A program made the translations under genes and the position numbers. A model generated the notes under the pieces. It was not told the DNA's origin and made no database searches. It saw only the letters and a list, made by a program, of their open reading frames with translations. A DNA stretch of 5,862 nt from Rhabdothermincola_A sp041688815 (GTDB lineage: Bacteria; Actinomycetota; Acidimicrobiia; Acidimicrobiales; Acidimicrobilacustridaceae), in NCBI GenBank assembly GCA_041688815.1, contig JBDNHK010000097.1, positions 1-5,862 of the forward strand, written 5' to 3'. Shown piece after piece: positions 1 to 5,653 of the stretch (the first letter of the stretch is position 1; each line of letters opens with the position of its first letter).

Positions 1-155
1 ATGGCGGCGGAGATGACGCCTTCGCCGACGTCGCTCCTCAACCGTCGGGAGCGGGGGCCCTGGACCCTCGGATGGGGGGCCCGGAGGGACTGCACGTGAG
101 CCATCGCCCACTGCACTCCGAGGAGAGTCGACCTGTCGATCGATGTCGGTTGCAT
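1..155 (-). CDS. Small hypothetical protein, probably membrane-anchored, partial (runs off left edge)
   Basis: This reading frame starts at ATG 155-153 and continues without a stop through 51 codons to the window edge. A good Shine-Dalgarno (AGAAGG, 170-165) sits 9 nt before the ATG. By hand count 43 of 51 third positions are G or C, as expected for a coding frame here. Residues 1-40 are polar and Arg-rich with a P/R-rich stretch (about 25-40). They are followed by SDVGEGVISAA at 41-51, which looks like the entry into a hydrophobic helix. That layout (long basic leader, acidic/Gly junction, then a membrane helix) recalls small Tad-associated proteins and prepilin-like proteins. However, the Glu lies at +1 after Gly44, not +5 as in canonical Flp or TadE cleavage sites, so I do not call it a pilin. 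It lies 51 nt after tadC on the same strand and is probably co-transcribed. An in-frame ATG at 104 is an alternative start with a weaker ribosome site. Confidence 0.66.
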   Translation of the reverse strand, partial: MQPTSIDRSTLLGVQWAMAHVQSLRAPHPRVQGPRSRRLRSDVGEGVISAA

Positions 156-164
156 TGGAAACTG

Positions 165-170
165 CCTTCT
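165..170 (-). promoter_or_regulatory. Shine-Dalgarno for the small ORF after tadC
   Basis: AGAAGG on the minus strand lies 9 nt before the ATG at 155. It is the main reason for choosing that start over the in-frame ATG at 104. The 51-nt tadC-to-ORF gap (206-156) shows no hairpin-plus-T terminator and no convincing promoter, so read-through from tadC is expected. Confidence 0.6.
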
Positions 171-206
171 GTTGGTGGGATGGGTTTCGTTCGGGGGGAG
201 GTCCGG

Positions 207-1121
207 CTAGCCGCTGGTGAACATCTGCATCGCCTCGACGAAGGGAACGGCAAGGAACAACACGCCGGGAACGAGCGTGGCCACCGTCACGGGAATCCAG
301 ACCTGCTGGCTGCGCCGCTCGATCGCCTCTATGAGCTCGCGGTGCACCTCGGCGCGGATCGCTCGGGCCTCCTCGGATATGAGGTGGCCGAGATCGGTCG
401 CCTCGCGATTGAGGGCCAGCACACCGACGAGGCGCTCCACTGCGGGCACCCTCGCCACGGCGGCCCACTCGCGAAGCGCGGTGGCGTCGTCGAGTCCCTG
501 TTGAATCCGGCTGACCACGGTGCCCAGGTCCGTGGCGACCGCCCCGTGGCTGCGTCGAGCGAGACGGGTCAGGGCCGAGCCGAGCGAGAACCCGGCCGAG
601 AGCAGCATCCCGAGCTGCTCGCTGACCACGGGCAGCTCGAGGAAGAGGCGTCGCTGCCATGCCGCGTTCTCGCGCCCCAGTTGCTGTTCGACGACCAGGA
701 AGGCCAGGAGCGGTGCTCCCAGTACCGCCAACACCACCATGGGGACCGGCGGGCGGATCACGGCGGTGCCGAGGATCGTGAGGGCCAGCGCCGCGACCAT
801 CCATCCGAGCTGGCGCAGACGGAACGAAGTGGGATCGAGTTGGGAGTGGATGCGTCGGAGGCGCAGCGCCAGCTCTTCGGAGACTCCGAACAGCCGGGCG
901 ACCGTCGATCCGTAGGAGCGGGCGATGGGCCCGAGGACCGTGGCGAGAGATCCGGTCCAGCTCGCCGCCCGTACGTTGCGACCCGGTCGCGCTTCGGCCC
1001 CGGGAAGGTACGGGCCGAGGCGGTCGGGCAGGCCGACGCGGCGCACCCAACGCAACTCACCCAGGAGCAGCGTCAGCCCGGCCCAGAGGGCGAGCGTGGC
1101 CGGGACGACCAGGCGGATCAC
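207..1121 (-). CDS. tadC: TadC, Tad pilus inner-membrane platform protein (T2SSF family)
   Basis: This 304-residue protein is one of the paired polytopic proteins that form the inner-membrane platform on which the TadA ATPase drives Flp pilin assembly. Membrane segments are visible near residues 4-20, 105-122, 125-144 and 276-296. The T2SSF (GspF-like) cytoplasmic domain spans about 160-275. It opens with LPVVSEQLGMLLSAGFSLGS, and the late stretch DLGHLISEEARAIRAEVHRE followed by an ERRSQQVWIPV entry into the last helix is typical of TadC. The start is GTG 1121-1119, which overlaps the tadB stop as GTGA. The same frame stays open much further upstream (to 2084), but that part is only the out-of-frame shadow of tadB. 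No strong Shine-Dalgarno precedes the GTG, so translation probably depends on coupling to tadB. The length is normal for the family. Confidence 0.9.
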   Translation of the reverse strand: MIRLVVPATLALWAGLTLLLGELRWVRRVGLPDRLGPYLPGAEARPGRNVRAASWTGSLATVLGPIARSYGSTVARLFGVSEELALRLRRIHSQLDPTSFRLRQLGWMVAALALTILGTAVIRPPVPMVVLAVLGAPLLAFLVVEQQLGRENAAWQRRLFLELPVVSEQLGMLLSAGFSLGSALTRLARRSHGAVATDLGTVVSRIQQGLDDATALREWAAVARVPAVERLVGVLALNREATDLGHLISEEARAIRAEVHRELIEAIERRSQQVWIPVTVATLVPGVLFLAVPFVEAMQMFTSG

Positions 1122-2005
1122 CGGGCGAACACCCGCTCTTCGCGGGGAAGGCGCAGCATGCGGCCCGCCCACACCCAGCAGACTCCGATGATGGCGATGG
1201 CGGTGAGGACGGCGACCTGACCGAGTGCGGTCTGGTAGGACGCCCGGCCGTTGCCCACCGAGAGGCCCGCCCCCGCCATGCCCAGCGGGACGAGCAGGAC
1301 GAAGCGGCGGGCGAATCGGACGCCGGCCTGGCGGGCCCGCGTGTCCTTGCGGTACCGCGTGTCCTGGCGGCGATCCTCGGCCAGGTCGGCCAGCCGGCGG
1401 TCCACATCGGTGCCGCCCAGCTCGTGCGCGACGAGAAGTGTTTCGCACGTGGCATCGCAGGTCGGGTCGGCCATCTGGTCGCGGAGAACCCGGAGGGTGC
1501 GCTCGAAGTCGGTGGTGAGGAGCCATTCGCGCTGGGCGGCGGCGAAGGCCGGACGCAACTCGACCGGGCCCGACGCTCCCACCTCGAAGAGGGCCTGGGG
1601 GATGGAACGACCCACCGATGCGGTGAGGATGCGCAGCTCCTCGATCATCCGTGGCCATCCGTCCTGCGCCGCGGCGCGAGCGGTGGTCCGTCGCTGGCGG
1701 TATGCGGCGACGGGGAACGACGCGGCGAAGGCTCCACCGACCAGGGCGGGGAGCGGGCTGGCGAAGAGCACCAGGGTGAGGGTGGCGCCAAGAGCGAAGA
1801 CCACTCCGAGAACGGCCATGAACTCGCCGATGGCCACGTGGCCGAGCCCGGACTGGGCCAGCCACTCCTGCGCCCGTCCCCGCACGGATGCTCGGGGCCC
1901 GGTTCGACGGGTCCCGGGCCGGGTGCCGCGCCATCCCAGGGCCATCGAGGTGTACAGCAGGTACACGCCGAAGGCGGCGGTCAGGGCCACCAGAGCGGCG
2001 GTCAC
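1118..2005 (-). CDS. tadB: TadB, Tad pilus inner-membrane platform protein (T2SSF family)
   Basis: This 295-residue protein is the partner of TadC in the Tad inner-membrane platform. Predicted membrane segments lie near residues 2-19, 63-82, 84-102, 233-251 and 262-281. The T2SSF domain covers about 116-245, beginning GWPRMIEELRILTASVGRSI, which is the usual place and style of the TadB domain start. The C-terminus LPREERVF resembles the short basic tail common in TadB. The chosen start is GTG 2005-2003, because it overlaps the tadA stop as GTGA and has a strong AGGAG (2015-2011) 5 nt upstream. An upstream in-frame ATG at 2122 would add 39 Arg/Gly-rich residues read from inside tadA and is unlikely. 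Its stop overlaps the tadC start by 4 nt. Identity as TadB, not a second TadC, rests on gene order and domain layout. Confidence 0.9.
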   Translation of the reverse strand: MTAALVALTAAFGVYLLYTSMALGWRGTRPGTRRTGPRASVRGRAQEWLAQSGLGHVAIGEFMAVLGVVFALGATLTLVLFASPLPALVGGAFAASFPVAAYRQRRTTARAAAQDGWPRMIEELRILTASVGRSIPQALFEVGASGPVELRPAFAAAQREWLLTTDFERTLRVLRDQMADPTCDATCETLLVAHELGGTDVDRRLADLAEDRRQDTRYRKDTRARQAGVRFARRFVLLVPLGMAGAGLSVGNGRASYQTALGQVAVLTAIAIIGVCWVWAGRMLRLPREERVFAR

Positions 2006-3351
2006 CGCTGCTCCTGTGGTGGCCCGACCCGATGGGCGCCCGCGGTCTGCAGCCAGGCGGCGAGGTTCTCGCCGCGCCCCGCAACGGCGCCGCCCACCCT
2101 CACCGGGACGTTGCCGGACCATTGCAGTGGCTCGTCATAGGCTTTTCGGGCGAACACGTCGGTGGTGGTGAAGGCGATGGTGTCGGCCCCCCCGGCGAGG
2201 TCCTCGACCGCCATGACCTCCATGACGCGCGGGCCGTCGGGGCCCCGCTCGCTGTAGACGACGAGGTCGATGGCTTCACTCACCAGGGCCGTGAGCGCAG
2301 CGTGAGGCATGTTGCGCGAGGCCTCGGAGAGCTGGGCGAGGAAGCGGAGCCTCGACAGCGCCTGGCGGGCGTGACCGGCGTGGATCGTGGTGAAGCCATT
2401 CACTCCCGAGCTCAGGGTGAGCAGCAGCGGCAGAGCTTCTCTGTCGCGGACTTCCCCGACGATGGCTACGTCGGGCGCCATCCGCAGGAAGCCCGAGACG
2501 AGTCGTCGTAGGTCGATCTCGGGTCGGTCGGGGCGACCCGGTCGGGTCTGCATCTGGGCCACGTTGGGCAGCGGCGCGTCGATCTCGAACACCTCTTCGG
2601 CGATCACCACCCGAAGCGACGGATCGAGCTCGCCGGCGCAACAGGAGAGCAGCGTGGTCTTTCCGGAACCCGGGGCGCCGGCGAAGACGATCGACAGGCC
2701 GGACCGTACGGCCATGGTCAGGAACGTCGCCACCTCCGCGCTCAGGGTGTCTCGTTCGACGAGCTGGTCGAGGTGGCTGAACGGCACGCCGGTGAAGCGG
2801 CGCACGTTGACCATCATGTGCCCGCCGCGGCTCAGGTCGCCGTGCACGATGTGCACCCGGGAGCCGTCGTCGAGCTGCGCGTCCTGCAGCCCTTCGGTCG
2901 GGTCGAGCTTGCGGTGGCTCACCGTCGATTCGTCGAGCAGCTTCGTGAGGGTTCGCACGACGTGGGCGTCGTCGTGGAAGGTCTCGTGGTGGTAGCCCGA
3001 CGGACCACGATGGCGCTTCACGAAGATCGACTCGGGAGCGTTGATCTCGATCTCCCACACATCGGGATCGGTGAGCAGCTCGGTGAGGGGGCCGTGCAGG
3101 GCCAGGTTCCGCCACGCCCGGTCGGCCACCAGCGTGGGGTTGGCCAGGGCATGGGGTCGGCGCCCCCGACGGACGTCGTCGTCCCATCGCTCGAGCTCTT
3201 CGTCGATCAGTGATCGGAGCCCGAGATGGCCGGTGACACTGTTCATGTCGAGGGCAACCTCCTTGGCCCGGTCCTGGACTGCTCGTTCGATCAGCGCCAG
3301 GGGGGCCTCGGGCTCCGTGGTGGGGCCCTTGTCGAAGGCCATGGTGGTCAT
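2002..3351 (-). CDS. tadA: TadA/CpaF, secretion-type ATPase powering Tad pilus assembly
   Basis: This 449-residue cytoplasmic hexameric ATPase of the type II/IV secretion (GspE/VirB11/PilT) superfamily would supply energy to TadB/TadC for pilin polymerisation. The N-terminal domain (about 80-200) has the CpaF-style HGPLTELLTDPDVWEIEIN and the QLDDGSRVHIV element. The RecA-like domain has Walker A GAPGSGKTT at 225-233, an Asp-box equivalent at 250-258 (IAEEVFEID), Walker B VAIVGEVRD at 295-303, and a His box TTIHA at 321-325. The C-terminal LQWSGNVPVR (409-418) is also characteristic of the family. The Asp box has Glu where the family usually has Asp, and the segment before the His box is SSGVNGF, not the common TGH-x-GS, so this is a divergent subfamily with intact catalytic motifs. 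ATG 3351 overlaps the cpaE stop (ATGA) and follows GGGAG by 6 nt; ATG 3342 is a less likely alternative. Confidence 0.95.
   Translation of the reverse strand: MTTMAFDKGPTTEPEAPLALIERAVQDRAKEVALDMNSVTGHLGLRSLIDEELERWDDDVRRGRRPHALANPTLVADRAWRNLALHGPLTELLTDPDVWEIEINAPESIFVKRHRGPSGYHHETFHDDAHVVRTLTKLLDESTVSHRKLDPTEGLQDAQLDDGSRVHIVHGDLSRGGHMMVNVRRFTGVPFSHLDQLVERDTLSAEVATFLTMAVRSGLSIVFAGAPGSGKTTLLSCCAGELDPSLRVVIAEEVFEIDAPLPNVAQMQTRPGRPDRPEIDLRRLVSGFLRMAPDVAIVGEVRDREALPLLLTLSSGVNGFTTIHAGHARQALSRLRFLAQLSEASRNMPHAALTALVSEAIDLVVYSERGPDGPRVMEVMAVEDLAGGADTIAFTTTDVFARKAYDEPLQWSGNVPVRVGGAVAGRGENLAAWLQTAGAHRVGPPQEQR
2011..2015 (-). promoter_or_regulatory. Shine-Dalgarno that fixes the tadB GTG start
   Basis: AGGAG on the minus strand lies inside the last codons of tadA, 5 nt before the GTG at 2005. 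It is the clearest ribosome-binding site in the operon and supports the GTG start over the upstream ATG at 2122. Confidence 0.65.
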
Positions 3352-4643
3352 GTCCCGCTCCCGCTGATGTGGCCGGCCCGCACCGCCACGCTGACGAGTC
3401 CCGGGGCGGGCTCCGACGAACGGTGGATCACCCGATCGAGGAGGGCCGACGTGGCCGACGCCAGCGGGTCGGTGAGGGCCGACGGAAGGCGAACGGCGTC
3501 TCGCTGCAGGCCGTCGAGGTCCTTGCGGTGGGGGAGGAACAGTGGGGAGGACGTCAGTCCCTCGCTCGCAGGCCGGAGCAGATCGTCGACGGCCCGGGTG
3601 AGCTCGGCGCGCCGTCGGGGCGATCGGGGGGCCATGGTCAGCACTGGGAGGAGCCGGTCCGGGTCGACGCCGTGGTCGAGGAGAGCCCCGATCCCCCGCA
3701 CCAGCCGGTGCAGACCGGTGACGGACGGGACGGCGGTCACCAGGACCAGGTCGGCGGAACGGGTCAGATGCCGGGCCAGGAGGTTGCGGTCCTCCACGTC
3801 GGTCGAGCCCGTGAGGTTCTCGCCCTCCACATCACCGTCGACGTCAGCCACGGTGAGCGAGTAGGCCCTGCGCACCGAGACCATGGCCGCTTCCACGGCG
3901 CGGGGCCGCAGCACCGTCCAATCACGGTGGCGGCGAAGGCCGAGGAGCAGGTCGTAGCCCCGGTCGGCGCACCGCCAGGTGAGGCCTCGGGTCTGCTCAC
4001 GGTCGAGTTCGCCGGATCGGTGAGCCTCCACCAGCTCCTGAAGCCCGGGAACCACGTCGCCGGTGTCGTGGAGGAGGGCCTGGGTGGCATCGAGGGCGGC
4101 GTCGGCCAGCACGACCCGGCCGCCGAACGACGGATCGGTGGCCAGCCCCTGCGCCAGCGCCGCCGCCACCGTCGAGGTACCCGATCCCCCGGCACCGGTG
4201 ACGGTGACGAGTCGGCCTTCCCACGTCCTGCTCTCGAGGGCGGCGGCCAGATCGGCGCCGCTCCCGGGGAGCCGCACGACCGGTGCGGCACAGGAGCGCA
4301 GCACCGAGAGCAGGGCGTCACGGTGCAAGGGCTCGTCGACGACTGCCGCAGCACCCAGGGCCACCCAGTCACGCCGGTGCGAGCCCTCGGTGACGACGAT
4401 GGTGGCGCAACCCACCCGGCGGGCGGCGTCGATGAGGTCACGGTCGAGGCCGGGCGCGGCCTCGTCGACCAGCAACGCCGACCAGGCCCGACCGTCGTCG
4501 AGGCGGGCCCGGAGCTCGTCGGCGGAGACGCAGCGAACGAAGTCCGCAGGGAGCGACGCCGACGTGGCCCACCGCCCGACTTCGGTGAACCACGGTGCCC
4601 GGGGACGAGCCAGGCCCAGCAGCGGATAGTGCTCGTTCGTCAT
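3348..4643 (-). CDS. cpaE: CpaE/TadZ-like (Ssd-like) protein with degenerate P-loop
   Basis: This 431-residue member of the ParA/MinD-related CpaE/TadZ family is thought to localise the Tad machine. In actinomycetes relatives are often labelled Ssd, septum site-determining. Residues about 15-120 form a receiver-like fold without an obvious phosphorylation site: ALLVDEAAPG, then TIVVTEG, then ALGAAAVVDEPLHRDALLSVL. The MinD-like domain starts at about 143. Its P-loop is TGAGGSGTST (149-158), which lacks both the signature lysine of KGGxGK and the catalytic lysine before Ser/Thr. Loss of the second lysine is known in TadZ/CpaE; the first is also absent here. The Walker A' region is VVLADAALD (177-185) and a late strand reads LVLVTAVPSVTGLHRL (299-314). 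Nucleotide hydrolysis is doubtful, so a scaffolding role is the inference. ATG 4643 overlaps the cpaB stop and has GGGAG 7 nt upstream. Confidence 0.87.
   Translation of the reverse strand: MTNEHYPLLGLARPRAPWFTEVGRWATSASLPADFVRCVSADELRARLDDGRAWSALLVDEAAPGLDRDLIDAARRVGCATIVVTEGSHRRDWVALGAAAVVDEPLHRDALLSVLRSCAAPVVRLPGSGADLAAALESRTWEGRLVTVTGAGGSGTSTVAAALAQGLATDPSFGGRVVLADAALDATQALLHDTGDVVPGLQELVEAHRSGELDREQTRGLTWRCADRGYDLLLGLRRHRDWTVLRPRAVEAAMVSVRRAYSLTVADVDGDVEGENLTGSTDVEDRNLLARHLTRSADLVLVTAVPSVTGLHRLVRGIGALLDHGVDPDRLLPVLTMAPRSPRRRAELTRAVDDLLRPASEGLTSSPLFLPHRKDLDGLQRDAVRLPSALTDPLASATSALLDRVIHRSSEPAPGLVSVAVRAGHISGSGT
3354..3362 (-). promoter_or_regulatory. Ribosome-binding site of tadA (GGGAGCGGG)
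   Basis: GGGAGCGGG on the minus strand lies within the final codons of cpaE, ending 2 nt before the tadA ATG. The GGGAG part is 6 nt from the start codon. The same nine bases occur before cpaE. Confidence 0.5.
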
Positions 4644-5464
4644 GCGCCCGCTCCCGTGGTCGCGCCGCCGGCCGAGGACGGTGCTGACGAAGGTCGCGGA
4701 GGAGTTGTGGCGCGATCGCGCGTCGCCGGGACCTCGTCGGCGCGGGTGGCCCGGATCACCGTGAGCTCGGCGACCTGAGCGGCGTGGGCCGCGTCGAGCA
4801 CCGAGTCCGGTGATTCCAGGCCCACGGTGAGCACGAGGTTGCTCCCACCGATGGTGCCCTTGCCGTTGGCCTGCACCTTGACCACCGTGGCCAGGCGGGC
4901 GAGCACCGACGTGGTGGCGTCAGCTCCGCTTCCGTAGGTGGCCAGCAGGTCGACGGTCTCGCCCGGCCGGAGGTCGCCGTCGAGGGCTCGCTCGCGGTCG
5001 ACCGGGAACGAGAACTCGTGGCCGGCCGGGCGGTTGCGGCCGTCGGTGAGCACGGCGCTGCGTTGGACCAACTCGTCGGCCTGCAGCGGCGCCAGCGTGA
5101 TGGCTCCCACGAGGTCGTCGACGGCCACGAACCCGCTCTGGGCGGTGCCTGCGGGCAGGTCGACCGGTTCGGCGACGAGATCGGCAGCGGTGAGCCGGTG
5201 TCCGGCTGGGAGGTCGGTGCGCACCGCCACCGCCCGCAGGGGAGGGCCGGTCTCGGCGCCGGCGTAGGCGGCGAACACGGCGACCGCGGCCGCCGTGACC
5301 AGGAGACCACCGAAGAGCGCACGCCCGTTGGGTCGGGCCGAGCCGGCCGGGTGGGGCCGTTGCGGACGTCGGTCCGGGTCGGGTGTCGCCGTCGCTGGAT
5401 CGGTGGACTCAGACTGCCGCCAAGACGTGCGACGTCGGAGCCCCCGCAAGGGGTGCTTGGTCAT
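4640..5464 (-). CDS. cpaB: CpaB/RcpC-like SAF-domain membrane protein of the Tad operon
   Basis: This 274-residue protein is of the Flp pilus assembly CpaB/RcpC type. The N-terminal 47 residues are a basic, Pro-rich cytoplasmic tail. One membrane helix follows at about 48-70 (ALFGGLLVTAAAVAVFAAYA), with no cleavable signal site evident. The SAF domain covers about 77-140, with LPAGHRLTAADL and then the second half LVGAITLAPLQADELVQ. The CpaB C-terminal domain (about 148-240) contains LRPGETVDLLATYG and ends LTVIRA. A Ser/Thr/Pro/Ala-rich low-complexity tail runs from about 245 to 274. In diderms this family works with the RcpA/CpaC secretin; no secretin is present here, and in an actinomycete it presumably acts at the outer face of the cytoplasmic membrane or in the wall. 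It is the first gene of the operon. ATG 5464 has only a weak ribosome site (ACGGAC). The stop overlaps cpaE by 4 nt. Confidence 0.85.
   Translation of the reverse strand: MTKHPLRGLRRRTSWRQSESTDPATATPDPDRRPQRPHPAGSARPNGRALFGGLLVTAAAVAVFAAYAGAETGPPLRAVAVRTDLPAGHRLTAADLVAEPVDLPAGTAQSGFVAVDDLVGAITLAPLQADELVQRSAVLTDGRNRPAGHEFSFPVDRERALDGDLRPGETVDLLATYGSGADATTSVLARLATVVKVQANGKGTIGGSNLVLTVGLESPDSVLDAAHAAQVAELTVIRATRADEVPATRDRATTPPRPSSAPSSAGGATTGAGA
4647..4655 (-). promoter_or_regulatory. Ribosome-binding site of cpaE (GGGAGCGGG)
   Basis: GGGAGCGGG on the minus strand lies within the last codons of cpaB, ending 3 nt before the cpaE ATG, with GGGAG 7 nt from it. It is identical to the site before tadA. 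Confidence 0.5.
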
Positions 5465-5524
5465 GTTGTCCGTCCGTTTTCCCGCTCAAGGGCGAACCCC
5501 GCCTGGGTCATCGCCGATCACCTG

Positions 5525-5553
5525 AACATAGAGAGATGGGCCCGATTGCACAA
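5525..5553 (-). promoter_or_regulatory. Candidate promoter of the tad operon
   Basis: On the minus strand a -35-like TTGTGC (5553-5548) is separated by 17 nt from a -10-like TATGTT (5530-5525). This predicts a transcript start near 5518 and a leader of about 54 nt before cpaB. The matches to the main sigma-factor consensus are only 3 of 6 and 4 of 6; the exact 17-nt spacing and the position are the better arguments. Another sigma factor could be responsible. Confidence 0.35.
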
Positions 5554-5640
5554 GGGCACCCCGGCAGAAACTTTGGGCCGGCGGGCGGTCGAGATCACAT
5601 CAGAACCACAGAAAAGCATCCGGGTTCATCTCGGGGTCCC

Positions 5641-5646
5641 TAGAAT
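5641..5646 (+). promoter_or_regulatory. Candidate -10 element for a leaderless HTH transcript
   Basis: TAGAAT differs from TATAAT at one base and ends 7 nt before ATG 5654, so transcription would begin at or next to the A of the start codon. This is the usual spacing for leaderless actinobacterial genes. No good -35 is seen 16-18 nt upstream. The -10 overlaps the alternative ATG at 5645, which argues against that start. Confidence 0.5.
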
Positions 5647-5653
5647 GATTCGT

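Larger units (their letters stand above)
5465..5653. promoter_or_regulatory. Divergent intergenic region between cpaB and the HTH gene
   Basis: These 189 bp separate two outward-reading genes and must hold the promoters for both. The region is less GC-rich in places than the flanking genes. Besides the two candidate promoters listed separately, it holds two related sequences on the plus strand: GATCAC-ct-GAAC (5516-5527) and GATCAC-atca-GAAC (5593-5606). A weak inverted repeat, CCGGC (5561-5565) with GCCGG (5577-5581), lies between them. I see no terminator, small RNA or riboswitch that I can name. Confidence 0.6.

Noticed and set aside
72..1220. Long plus-strand open frame of 382 codons opposite tadC, and similar plus-strand frames opposite tadB, tadA and cpaE
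   Set aside because: Their translations are rich in Arg, Gly, Pro, His and Gln without recognisable domains or hydrophobic segments, while the opposite strand encodes clear Tad proteins. Long antisense frames are normal in high-GC DNA.
207..2084. A single 625-residue minus-strand protein
   Set aside because: Only its last 304 residues are real (TadC). The N-terminal half is Arg/Pro/Gly-rich shadow sequence read out of frame across tadB, and a GTG start with the 4-bp overlap explains TadC better.
5485..5520. Possible flagellar-type (sigma-28) promoter on the plus strand: CTCAAG followed by GCCGATCA
   Set aside because: The gap between the two boxes is 22 nt, several bases too long for that promoter class.
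5561..5581. CCGGC/GCCGG inverted repeat as a terminator or operator
   Set aside because: The 5-bp arms with an 11-nt loop are weak for GC-rich DNA, there is no T-run, and a terminator makes no sense between two divergent starts.
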